DNA from: a virus
Reading direction: 5' to 3' (one strand)
DNA: 60,906 nucleotides
Virus record (IMG/VR): IMGVR_UViG_3300036766_000064
Coordinates: 1 to 60,906 of that record
Position 1 is the first letter of the stretch, and each line of letters begins with the position of its first letter. Below are positions 54,551-60,906 of the stretch, one piece after another. The translations under genes and the position numbers were made by a program. The notes beneath the pieces were generated by a model. That model was not told where the DNA came from. It ran no database searches and saw only the letters and a program-made list of their open reading frames with translations.

Positions 54551-54997
54551 ATGAACAAAGTTTGTTTCAAGTGCCATCAAGAAAAGGATGCCGAGGATTT
54601 CTATCGGCATCCAAAGATGGGAGACGGGCATGTGAGTAAATGCAAGGAATGTACCAAAGATGATGTATCAAAAAATCGGCATGAAATGGCAGATTACTAT
54701 CGTGCCTATGATGTGTCGCGAGCGATACTTCCGCATCGAAAGGCAATGGCTTTAACAAACTCACGGCGCCTTAATAAAGAGGTTCCAGGCTATATGAAAT
54801 CACATAACGCCGTTGCCAGGGCCGTTAAGAGTGGGCGCCTTATTCGTCAGGCATGCCAAATGTGTTCGCGCATTGACGTACACGCGCACCACGACGATTA
54901 CAGCAAGCCACTAGAGGTTCTGTGGCTATGTCCAGTTCATCACAAAGCACGACACGCTTTTCTTGAATATATAGACTCGCAAAAGGAATCCGCATGA
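54551..54997 (+). CDS. Zinc-ribbon and HNH-like phage protein (148 aa)
   Basis: A protein of 148 residues with an N-terminal Cys knuckle pair (KVCFKCHQEKDAEDFYRHPK...CKECTKDD), a middle helical part, and a C-terminal HNH-like module: CQMCSRIDVHAHHDDYSKPLEVLWLCPVHHKARH. Such proteins are common in phages; whether they cut DNA is uncertain. Overlaps the exonuclease gene by four bases. Confidence 0.75.
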   Translation: MNKVCFKCHQEKDAEDFYRHPKMGDGHVSKCKECTKDDVSKNRHEMADYYRAYDVSRAILPHRKAMALTNSRRLNKEVPGYMKSHNAVARAVKSGRLIRQACQMCSRIDVHAHHDDYSKPLEVLWLCPVHHKARHAFLEYIDSQKESA

Positions 54998-55641
54998 CCC
55001 ATCTATTCGTAGATATTGAAACCCTCCCGGACCTTCGTGATGGTGCGAAGGATCGGGCCCGCGCCATCCTCAAAGCCCCGGCGAACTACAGCAAGCCGGA
55101 AACGATTGAGAAGTGGAAGGACGAGAACGCCGAAGAATCCTGGCGCAAGACCGGGCTGGATGGTGGGTACGGCTCGATCTGCGTGATCGGGTTCGCGATC
55201 GACAAGGATCCCGTGGTAACCATCATCAACGAGGCCGACGAACACAACCTGCTCACGAATTTCCATGCCGCTCTGCAAGTCGAAGCGAACCGCAGGAACA
55301 TCGTATGGAGTCAGTGGGAATGGATCGGTCACAACGTCATTGGCTTCGATCTGCCGTTTTTATGGAAACGCTGCGTGGTGAATAACCTCCCACACAATTT
55401 TCCAAAGGACTCGCGTCATGGGTCTGGACGAGTCTACGACACCATGCAGGCGTGGTCCGGGTGGAAAGACAGGATCAGCCTGCGTCAGCTTGCCGACATT
55501 CTCGGTTTTGCGCATCACAAGGACGACATGGACGGAAGCCAGGTGTACGACACATGGGCGGCCGGGGACCACGCAAAGGTCGCCGACTACTGCGCCAAGG
55601 ACGTTGAATTGACGCGCCAGATTTTTAAACGATTGACCTGA
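54994..55641 (+). CDS. PolB-type 3'-5' exonuclease (215 aa)
   Basis: A protein of 215 residues of the DEDDy class. Exo I is FVDIE (D7, E9), Exo II IGHNVIGFDLPFLWKR (about 111-126), and Exo III YCAKDVELTRQIF (about 200-212), with Tyr and Asp in the proper spacing. It matches the predicted 3'-5' exonuclease related to the polymerase B proofreading domain. No polymerase is encoded in the window, so it acts alone, for example in trimming DNA ends or recombination. Confidence 0.88.
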   Translation: MTHLFVDIETLPDLRDGAKDRARAILKAPANYSKPETIEKWKDENAEESWRKTGLDGGYGSICVIGFAIDKDPVVTIINEADEHNLLTNFHAALQVEANRRNIVWSQWEWIGHNVIGFDLPFLWKRCVVNNLPHNFPKDSRHGSGRVYDTMQAWSGWKDRISLRQLADILGFAHHKDDMDGSQVYDTWAAGDHAKVADYCAKDVELTRQIFKRLT

Positions 55642-55645
55642 CGAC

Positions 55646-55930
55646 ATGGATGACCAGATCTACGCCGAACGCGCCGAGGCCGAACTTTCCGACCTCAAGC
55701 ACGACATTGCTCGCGCCGCGCAGACGGCCAGTGAACTGGCCACTGAGCTTGCGCGGTACAGAAACGCGATCAAAAAAGCGGTGGAGCATCACGAAGCGGA
55801 GGGGCGAGCGTTTCGGGTGTGCGCTGGATTGTCTATGACGCCGACAGAGCGCGAGCAACACGAGAAACGCGCCGACTACCACGCCACCCGAGCCGCCGAA
55901 CTGCGGAAACTTTTACCGGAAGGGGAATGA
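55646..55930 (+). CDS. Coiled-coil protein (94 aa)
   Basis: A protein of 94 residues, nearly all helix with Ala, Glu and Arg (AERAEAELSDLKHDIARAAQTASELATELARYRNAIKKAVEHHEAEG). No family recognised. Stop overlaps the next start (ATGA). Confidence 0.6.
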   Translation: MDDQIYAERAEAELSDLKHDIARAAQTASELATELARYRNAIKKAVEHHEAEGRAFRVCAGLSMTPTEREQHEKRADYHATRAAELRKLLPEGE

Positions 55931-56103
55931 AGATGAACGATTTTGAATGTGGGGTTGGTATGGGGGTATTATTTATTGCTTTGCTGATTTCAATATTTTC
56001 ACTAGGGAACTATATGGCCGATGCCGCGGTGAAACAGGGGTGTGAGGACTTCGGTAAGATCAAGATCGGCAAGACGTTCATCGAATGCAAGGTGCTGAAA
56101 TGA
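55927..56103 (+). CDS. Single-TM protein (58 aa)
   Basis: A protein of 58 residues from ATG 55927. A hydrophobic segment VGMGVLFIALLISIFSLGNYM (about 10-30) is followed by a short outside or periplasmic part with one Cys pair (QGCEDFGKIKIGKTFIECKVLK). Overlaps both neighbours by four bases. No family recognised. Confidence 0.6.
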   Translation: MKMNDFECGVGMGVLFIALLISIFSLGNYMADAAVKQGCEDFGKIKIGKTFIECKVLK

Positions 56104-56540
56104 CCACCCACACCGACACCGAACTCGACGGGCTGATTGCGTCCATGCTGAACGCCTCGCATTGCATCGTGGAGGATGGCGCGATGCGGGTTCATCCTGC
56201 TCGCAAGGTGAAACTTGCTGACATTGAGAAACTCGCCACCGCCCTGCGCCAGTTGCGGGAGGAGAATGCGAGGTTGCTGTATTGGTTGGATAACAATACG
56301 ACGTTCTTCGACACAATCGCGCCAGTAATTGAAGGGCCGAATGTTCCTGTCCTTGCCGCCGTATGCAGGCGCATTTGGTATCACGCGACTGACGATCAAT
56401 CATCCTATCCGTTCAGCGCGGTAATAGCCCTCGCCAAGCCGGATCGCAGGGTGGCGCAGAGGCGCGTTGTACGGACTCTAAGAATAGGTTTTCGAGACGA
56501 GCGCAATGCTGACCGACGCAAACAGGAGGGATCGAAATGA
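56100..56540 (+). CDS. Hypothetical early protein (146 aa)
   Basis: A protein of 146 residues from ATG 56100 (ATGA overlap). An N-terminal helical half (KLADIEKLATALRQLREENARLLYWLD) is followed by FDTIAPVIEGPNVPVLAAVCRRIWYHAT and a very basic end. No family recognised. Confidence 0.55.
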   Translation: MTTHTDTELDGLIASMLNASHCIVEDGAMRVHPARKVKLADIEKLATALRQLREENARLLYWLDNNTTFFDTIAPVIEGPNVPVLAAVCRRIWYHATDDQSSYPFSAVIALAKPDRRVAQRRVVRTLRIGFRDERNADRRKQEGSK

Positions 56541-57448
56541 CCGAATCAAGAGAGATTGCGTTGCTGCGGAGGTTGGTGGGGTGGCGGGTACAGATAATTG
56601 CCGATGTGGCGTCAACAGAAGCATTCAACGAAATATGCAACGACGCTCGCCAATGCCTCGCAGCGCACGACGCGAAGAATGCCGCAGCACAGGGTAACGA
56701 AGTATCTGAAAGGGATCGTGGGCAACTCGCGCGTTCGGCTAACAAGCCGCCGCTGAGTCCCACCACAGACCGGACGGAATCTCCTGTGTCTGCGGCACCT
56801 GTTGAGCGGAGGACAGCACAACGGCGCGAGGAAGAGGAAGTACTATTCGTTTACGACGCTCGTTCCTGCATTGACCGTCGCAAACGGAACACTGTGTCTG
56901 CGGCACCTGATACTCCTACGCCTGTGGCTACTGCTACAACAATGGACGTGATGGTGCAGCGTTTTCTAGGCTGGCCTGTGCCGTTCAGCGTATGCGCCGA
57001 CCTGTGCGCAACACGACAGGAGAAAGGTCGCAGCGGCACGAACCTGTTGAGCGCAATAGAGGCGCGAGAAATGCTGACATATGTAACCGACGCGAAGGTT
57101 ACCACCCCTGCTACTCCTGCACCTGCGGCGGTTGTGCCGAGGGCTGTCTGTGGTCTGCACGAATGGTATCAAGGTTCATGTGCTCACTGTCATATTACAC
57201 CGGAGGAATACAAAGCCATGCTCGCCGCCGCCCCTCCCACCGATGCGCGGGATGCGGAGAGGTATCGGTGGCTGCGGGAAAGATACTCTGCCGCAGATAT
57301 GGCGTTCAAAGATTTTGGTGAAGGCCAAGTTGCTAGACCAGTGGCAATCTTTTCGGTCGAAAATCCGTGGCCGTTCTCATTTGACTATGAGGAAGCCAAG
57401 ATATTGCTAGACGCTGCTATCGACGCCGCCATGAAAGGGAAGAAATGA
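56537..57448 (+). CDS. Hypothetical protein with low-complexity middle (303 aa)
   Basis: A protein of 303 residues. A helical start (EIALLRRLVGWRVQIIADVASTEAFNEICNDARQCLAAHD) leads to a long Ser/Pro/Thr/Ala-rich linker with a twice-repeated VSAAP phrase. A Cys/His cluster (CGLHEWYQGSCAHCHITPEEYKAM, about 208-231) could bind one zinc. The end is DAERYRWLRERY...WPFSFDYEEAKILLDAAIDAAM, which is frequent at the C-terminus of small early phage proteins. No named family. It looks assembled from several gene pieces. Confidence 0.55.
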   Translation: MTESREIALLRRLVGWRVQIIADVASTEAFNEICNDARQCLAAHDAKNAAAQGNEVSERDRGQLARSANKPPLSPTTDRTESPVSAAPVERRTAQRREEEEVLFVYDARSCIDRRKRNTVSAAPDTPTPVATATTMDVMVQRFLGWPVPFSVCADLCATRQEKGRSGTNLLSAIEAREMLTYVTDAKVTTPATPAPAAVVPRAVCGLHEWYQGSCAHCHITPEEYKAMLAAAPPTDARDAERYRWLRERYSAADMAFKDFGEGQVARPVAIFSVENPWPFSFDYEEAKILLDAAIDAAMKGKK

Positions 57449-57744
57449 AAACTGACCAACAGTTGCGTGATATTGATAACGCGGGGCAGCAAATGAAACC
57501 GCACGACTATCCGTTCGCCGCAGGTCGTCGCGCCCTCTACAACGCAGGCAGCGCGGACAGCGAACGGGCAGGGTATCTGCGCGGGTTGGAGGCGGCGAAG
57601 ATCGAATGTAGCAAGTTCGTACTGGCACATAAACATTCAGGTTCGGCCATAAGCCAAGTGGCGGTAACAATGTGCATTGAATCTATCCAACGTATCATCG
57701 ACGCGGAGAAGCCACCAGCGAGTCAGGAGGGGGGAAGGGGATGA
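57445..57744 (+). CDS. Hypothetical early protein, repeated-tail family (99 aa)
   Basis: A protein of 99 residues with RRALYNAGSADSERAGYLRGLEAAK and ending IIDAEKPPASQEGGRG. Its last 50 bases (57696-57745) recur at 58671-58720 with two mismatches, and the RALYNAG stretch recurs at 58292-58540. Role unknown; helical. Confidence 0.6.
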   Translation: MKTDQQLRDIDNAGQQMKPHDYPFAAGRRALYNAGSADSERAGYLRGLEAAKIECSKFVLAHKHSGSAISQVAVTMCIESIQRIIDAEKPPASQEGGRG

Positions 57745-58304
57745 GGGTCTTGGTGGCCTGCGAGTTTTCCGGCATTGTGCGCGATGCGTTTGCTGTGCGT
57801 GGACACGATGCCTGGTCGTGCGACTTGCTGCCGAGTGAGAGGCCGGGACAGCATATTCAAGGTGATGCGATTGAAGCGATGCGGTCGCGGGAATGGGATT
57901 TGATGATAGCGCACCCGCCATGTACGCACCTTTCGGTAAGTGGTGCGCGCTGGTTCAAACACAAACAACGCGAGCAGGCCGCCGCCCTTGCGTTTGTTGT
58001 GTTGTTATTGGACGCGCCAATTAAAAAACTCGCCCTTGAGAATCCGGTGAGCATCATTTCAAGCAGAATCCGTAAGCCGGATCAAATCATCCAGCCGTGG
58101 CAATTCGGGCATGGCGAAACGAAGGCAACCTGTCTGTGGCTCAAGAGGTTGCCGAAGTTAGTGCCGACAAACATCGTCAATGGGCGCGAAGCAAGAGTCC
58201 ACAGGATGCCACCTGGACCGAATCGCTGGCGCGAACGCAGTCGCACATTTCAAGGCATAGCCGACGCAATGGCAGATCAATGGGGTGCGCCATGCCCCCG
58301 CTAA
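57741..58304 (+). CDS. Small C5-cytosine methyltransferase-like protein (187 aa)
   Basis: A protein of 187 residues. VLVACEFSGIVRDAF opens a Rossmann fold, AHPPCTHLS (57-65) is motif IV with the catalytic Cys61, and LALENPVS (98-104) corresponds to the ENV/ENP motif VI. It ends with a motif IX-like RERSRTFQGIADAMADQWG. It is half the normal size and has no visible target-recognition domain, as in a group of phage enzymes of this kind. It may modify phage DNA at short sites or need a partner. Confidence 0.75.
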   Translation: MRVLVACEFSGIVRDAFAVRGHDAWSCDLLPSERPGQHIQGDAIEAMRSREWDLMIAHPPCTHLSVSGARWFKHKQREQAAALAFVVLLLDAPIKKLALENPVSIISSRIRKPDQIIQPWQFGHGETKATCLWLKRLPKLVPTNIVNGREARVHRMPPGPNRWRERSRTFQGIADAMADQWGAPCPR

Positions 58305-58540
58305 CCATGACCGAGTTGCGGGACATCCGCTTGAATGCGGCAATGAAATCGCCAGAAGCCAACAATGCTTACGGAGATCGCGCCCTCTACAACGCAGGCC
58401 GCAAGGACGCATTCGAGGAGGCGAAGTTGCAGAAGCCGCATCTTAGAAATCCAAGTGGCGAGTTTGCAAAAGGATATGCGGGTGGCGTGTTTGACTTCAC
58501 AGAGCGCATACAAGCGCTCATCGACGCGGGGAAGTCGTGA
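58292..58540 (+). CDS. Hypothetical early protein, repeated-tail family (82 aa)
   Basis: From ATG 58292, inside the last codons of the methyltransferase. Begins MPPLTMTELRDIR, very like MTPLTLPELRR of the gene at 59192, and contains RALYNAGRKDAFEEAKL like the gene at 57445, with a stop preceded by IDAGKS. It is thus a mosaic of two neighbours. Function unknown. Confidence 0.6.
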   Translation: MPPLTMTELRDIRLNAAMKSPEANNAYGDRALYNAGRKDAFEEAKLQKPHLRNPSGEFAKGYAGGVFDFTERIQALIDAGKS

Positions 58541-58719
58541 TGTGGTATCTTCTACAGTTGTACGACGCTGGCTATGCTCGTGGCGACAAGGACGGGTATC
58601 GCAGAGGGTTGGAGGCGGCGCTATCGCATTGCGATGCCGACTCTTACGAGTTCGACGCCATCCAACGCCTCATCGACGCGGAGAAGCCACCAGCGAGTCA
58701 GGAAAGGGGAAGGGGATGA
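58540..58719 (+). CDS. Hypothetical early protein, repeated-tail family (59 aa)
   Basis: From ATG 58540 (TGATG overlap). 59 residues: MWYLLQLYDAGYARGDKDGYRRGLEAALSHCD...AIQRLIDAEKPPASQERGRG. The C-terminal 16 residues equal those of the gene at 57445 apart from one change. Function unknown. Confidence 0.6.
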   Translation: MWYLLQLYDAGYARGDKDGYRRGLEAALSHCDADSYEFDAIQRLIDAEKPPASQERGRG

Positions 58720-59195
58720 GCGCCGTGTTGTCAAAAGACAGGAAGTATCGCTACCGGCTTACTCGTGATTTTGGCGTGGGCAATGGCGCATGCTGTTTCG
58801 TTATGCTGAATCCATCGACCGCCGACGAGCACGTTAATGATCCCACAATTCGCCGTTGTATAGACTTTGCCAAACGCTTCGGATGCGGAAGCCTAGAAGT
58901 CGTCAACCTGTTCGCGCTGCGCGCCACCGACCCGAAGGCATTGCGCATCGAAGGCGCGGGCGCAATAGGGCCGGACAACGATCAGCACATCGCCGAGGCG
59001 TGCAACGCTTCCCACATCATTGTGTGCGCATGGGGAAACCACGGCTCGTACCTTGACCGCGCAAAGGACGTGTTGGCCGTGATTCGAGCGCAACAAGGCG
59101 CATCGCCGCAGGCGCTCAAGATCAATCGCAGCACCGGTCAGCCTGCACACCCGTTGTACCTACCGGCTGCATCTAAATTGGTGCAGTTGCCATGA
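58716..59195 (+). CDS. DUF1643 protein (159 aa)
   Basis: A protein of 159 residues from ATG 58716 with a purine-rich ribosome site. YRLTRDFGVGNGACCFVMLNPSTADEHVNDPTIRRCIDFAKRFGCGSLEVVNLFALRATDPKAL and later HIIVCAWGNHG are the DUF1643 signature. The family is found in bacteria and phages, has no established reaction and may be related to nucleotide or base binding. Its ending overlaps the next start (ATGA). Confidence 0.88.
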   Translation: MSAVLSKDRKYRYRLTRDFGVGNGACCFVMLNPSTADEHVNDPTIRRCIDFAKRFGCGSLEVVNLFALRATDPKALRIEGAGAIGPDNDQHIAEACNASHIIVCAWGNHGSYLDRAKDVLAVIRAQQGASPQALKINRSTGQPAHPLYLPAASKLVQLP

Positions 59196-59365
59196 CCCCG
59201 CTAACCCTCCCCGAGTTGCGACGACAGTTTGAGCATGGCAGCGGTATGTCGGCATCGTTATTCTTGCGGATCAAACATTCGGCGTCCTACGAATACCGCG
59301 AAGTACAACTGCGATGGGCTGGCTACCTAGCCTGCGCGCGGGCCAACGGGGTGCTGAAGAAGTGA
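59192..59365 (+). CDS. Hypothetical early protein (57 aa)
   Basis: A protein of 57 residues: MTPLTLPELRRQFEHGSGMSASLFLRIKHSASYEYREVQLRWAGYLACARANGVLKK. It ends NGVLKK, as does the radical SAM protein (NGVLKKGK), with shared bases. No family known; overlaps the radical SAM start (GTGA). Confidence 0.6.
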   Translation: MTPLTLPELRRQFEHGSGMSASLFLRIKHSASYEYREVQLRWAGYLACARANGVLKK

Positions 59366-60336
59366 ATGTACGCCTCACTCAGTTGGACGGAGCATTGCCG
59401 AATCTTGCGCTGATGAAGTTGTCGCATTGGTACAAGGCGCATGGCCACGAGGTTCACTTGACGCGCGAGATTCATCCTGACATTTGGGAGGGAGGCTACG
59501 AAACAGTTTATGGCTCCGCGATCTTCGGATTCAGTCAGGAACGATTGATGCGATTTCAGCGGCAATGGCCGCACGCAATAATCGGCGGGACAGGAACGCC
59601 GTTTGTGCAGACCGTCGAGGATTTGATCGGGGACTACGAGCATTACGATTACAGCGGTTATCCAGGCTTCACGGCCTCAATCGGATTCACGCAACGCGGG
59701 TGCCGACTCAAGTGCAAATTTTGCGTGGTTCCGACAAAGGAAGGAAAGAATCGCAGCGTCAACCGTATCGCCGCAATCTGGCGTGGCGTACCGCACCCGA
59801 AGAAATTACACCTGCTGGACAACGATTTTTTCGGTCAACCGGAATGGCTCGAGCGCGCGCAGGAAATCATCGACGGTGGTTTCAAGGTCTGTCTGACGCA
59901 AGGAATAAATGTTCGCCTCATCAACGACGAGAGTGCAACCGTGTTGGCGAGGATCGAATACCGCAACAGCAAATTCAATAAACGCAAGCTCTACACCGCT
60001 TGGGACAACCTGGGTGACGAGGCCGTGTTCTTCAAAGGCGTAGATTGCCTTGAACGTGCCGGTATCCCACCAACGCACCTAATGGCCTACATGCTGATTG
60101 GCTACGACAAAGCGGAAACGTGGGAGCGAATCTGGCACAGATTCAATCGAATAGTCGAGCGCGGAATCGAACCCTACCCGATGGTGTACGACAGGTCGCG
60201 CGCTGATCTTTTGTGCTTTCAACGATGGGTGATTACCGGCCTTTATCGCATCGTGCCGTGGAACGAATACGAGCGCAGCACAAAATCAATCGAGTCAATG
60301 GACGCCTACAACGGGGTGCTGAAGAAAGGGAAGTGA
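59362..60336 (+). CDS. Radical SAM protein with B12-binding-like N-terminus (324 aa)
   Basis: A protein of 324 residues from GTG 59362 (GTGA overlap). Residues 1-100 (VRLTQLDGALPNLALMKLSHWYKAHGHEV ... AIIGGTGTPF) look like the cobalamin-binding-type half of B12 radical SAM enzymes, though the His ligand motif is not evident. GCRLKCKFC gives the CxxxCxxC cluster ligands C114, C118 and C121. The barrel follows with LLDNDFFGQPEW and AYMLIGY. Substrate unknown: tRNA, DNA base or protein. A phage enzyme of this kind could modify phage DNA or host RNA. Confidence 0.85.
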   Translation: MNVRLTQLDGALPNLALMKLSHWYKAHGHEVHLTREIHPDIWEGGYETVYGSAIFGFSQERLMRFQRQWPHAIIGGTGTPFVQTVEDLIGDYEHYDYSGYPGFTASIGFTQRGCRLKCKFCVVPTKEGKNRSVNRIAAIWRGVPHPKKLHLLDNDFFGQPEWLERAQEIIDGGFKVCLTQGINVRLINDESATVLARIEYRNSKFNKRKLYTAWDNLGDEAVFFKGVDCLERAGIPPTHLMAYMLIGYDKAETWERIWHRFNRIVERGIEPYPMVYDRSRADLLCFQRWVITGLYRIVPWNEYERSTKSIESMDAYNGVLKKGK

Positions 60337-60337
60337 G

Positions 60338-60574
60338 ATGAAGGATGAAGGGTTCTGCTACGTCGCTGGCGATCCAACGCAACCTGGATCAGCATGGGCG
60401 GCAACGGTCGATTTGCCTGAATACGCGAAAGATACGGCGAAATGCGTTGCGCAATGGATCAAGAAGGGCGCGGTTATTGAACGTGTCCCGACGCAGACCG
60501 CTATTGACATGCTGAAGAAGTGGAAACGGCCTGCAAAGGCGTCTAGCAAGCAAACATCGCTGCTACCGGATTAG
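60338..60574 (+). CDS. Hypothetical early protein (78 aa)
   Basis: A protein of 78 residues (MKDEGFCYVAGDPTQPGSAWAATVDLPEYAKDTAKCVAQWIKKGAVIERVPTQTAIDML...) with a small alpha/beta feel and a basic tail. It starts one base after the radical SAM stop. No family recognised. Confidence 0.6.
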   Translation: MKDEGFCYVAGDPTQPGSAWAATVDLPEYAKDTAKCVAQWIKKGAVIERVPTQTAIDMLKKWKRPAKASSKQTSLLPD

Positions 60575-60583
60575 GAGACAATC

Positions 60584-60865
60584 GTGAGCGATACGCCTAC
60601 ACCGAGGACGGATGACCTGACCAACGCGGCAATGATCTTGGACGGAGCCACTTTGCTTGTTCGATATGACACATTAGCGAGACATGCCCGCCAACTCGAA
60701 CGCGAACTTGCGGAGGCTGTCGCGGCTTTGCTGTTAGTCAGTGGCGCAATCGACAGGCTGCATGAAATCGTGCGCGGTGACGTTCATTCCGAGGGCGAAA
60801 TAATCTTCGTCGTCAATAACGCACAGAACGCCGCCCGCGCAATACTCGCGCGCTACAAGGAGTAG
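60584..60865 (+). CDS. Hypothetical early protein (93 aa)
   Basis: A protein of 93 residues. LARHARQLERELAEAVAALLLVSGAIDRLHEIVRG is helical and the end VVNNAQNAARAILARYKE looks conserved. Its last 125 bases are those at 1-125. MSDTPTPRTDD openings are common in small early phage proteins, whose role is unknown. Confidence 0.65.
   Translation: MSDTPTPRTDDLTNAAMILDGATLLVRYDTLARHARQLERELAEAVAALLLVSGAIDRLHEIVRGDVHSEGEIIFVVNNAQNAARAILARYKE
60741..60865. repeat. 125-base direct repeat of the window start
   Basis: Bases 60741-60865 equal bases 1-125 exactly. After the repeat the sequences differ: GGTCATGCCC at the start, GTCATGTTCT at the end. It shows either the overlap of a circular assembly with a variant branch, or two genes with the same 3' end. 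Confidence 0.9.
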
Positions 60866-60868
60866 GTC

Positions 60869-60906
60869 ATGTTCTGGATAATCGAATGCTTCGATGATGG
60901 CAGATG
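60869..60906 (+). CDS. Start of another early gene (partial)
   Basis: ATG 60869 follows the ribosome site AAGGAGTAG and reads MFWIIECFDDGR until the window ends. It stands where, at the left end, DUF4326 (130-504) stands. No family can be named from 12 residues. Confidence 0.4.
   Translation, partial: MFWIIECFDDGR

Noticed and set aside
1-60906. Integrase, partition genes or attachment site for lysogeny
   Set aside because: No tyrosine or serine recombinase, ParA/ParB or clear att core is visible; only a Cro-size repressor is present.

Overview
The window is almost certainly one near-complete tailed-phage genome of about 60.7 kb. The first 125 bases recur at 60741-60865, so the molecule closes or nearly closes on itself. 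Large terminase, a P22-size portal (755 aa), a scaffold-like protein and an N4-gp56-type major capsid protein occur together with tail-adaptor and fibre genes. I see no long tape measure and no contractile sheath, so the virion is a short-tailed podovirus. A giant 3339-residue internal protein, a 60-63 kb size, Rz/Rz1 spanins and an NGO0469-type replication protein resemble Bcep22/Lessievirus-like phages. That makes a beta-proteobacterial (Burkholderiales-like) host the best inference; it is inferred from protein families, not from a host gene.

Layout. Two blocks diverge from a switch at about 50.35-50.50 kb. The minus-strand block runs from 50.35 kb down to 1.78 kb. In order of transcription it holds: a Cro/CI-like HTH repressor; a replication/recombination set (helicase-loader-like protein, DNA adenine methyltransferase, RusA, NinB, DUF1364-like nuclease, SNF2-like helicase, second methyltransferase); a Q-like late regulator candidate; a terminator; an HNH-like gene; a tRNA with anticodon CAT; the lysis cassette (membrane-anchored endolysin, small TM protein, Rz with embedded Rz1, TM proteins); and then packaging, head, tail, fibre and internal virion proteins. 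The plus-strand block runs from 50.5 kb to the right end and continues at 1-1787. It carries small early or accessory genes, including a DUF6745 protein with 43 tetrapeptide repeats, the NGO0469-like protein, a PolB-type exonuclease, a small C5 methyltransferase, DUF1643, a radical SAM enzyme, DUF4326 and a Tad2 (anti-Thoeris) homologue. The blocks converge with a 4-base overlap at 1784-1787.

How the parts fit. Most neighbours overlap by ATGA, GTGA or TAATG, so both blocks look like long translationally coupled operons. Late genes appear to be controlled by a Q-like gene just upstream of a terminator, with further terminators at about 34.1, 31.6, 30.15 and 18.16 kb. I find no DNA polymerase, primase or integrase, so replication probably uses host enzymes loaded by the O-like protein.

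The most unusual element is a 379-base gene-free gap at 49407-49785 between replication genes. It is packed with complementary segments and ends in an H-type pseudoknot with two directly abutting stems (21 bp and 16 bp). It is either a structured phage RNA or an iteron-bearing replication origin. Other points of interest are the duplicated HELLH module in the giant protein, a methyltransferase and a glycosyltransferase inside the virion operon, inverted repeats flanking the adenine methyltransferase, and shuffled repeated gene ends in the early region.
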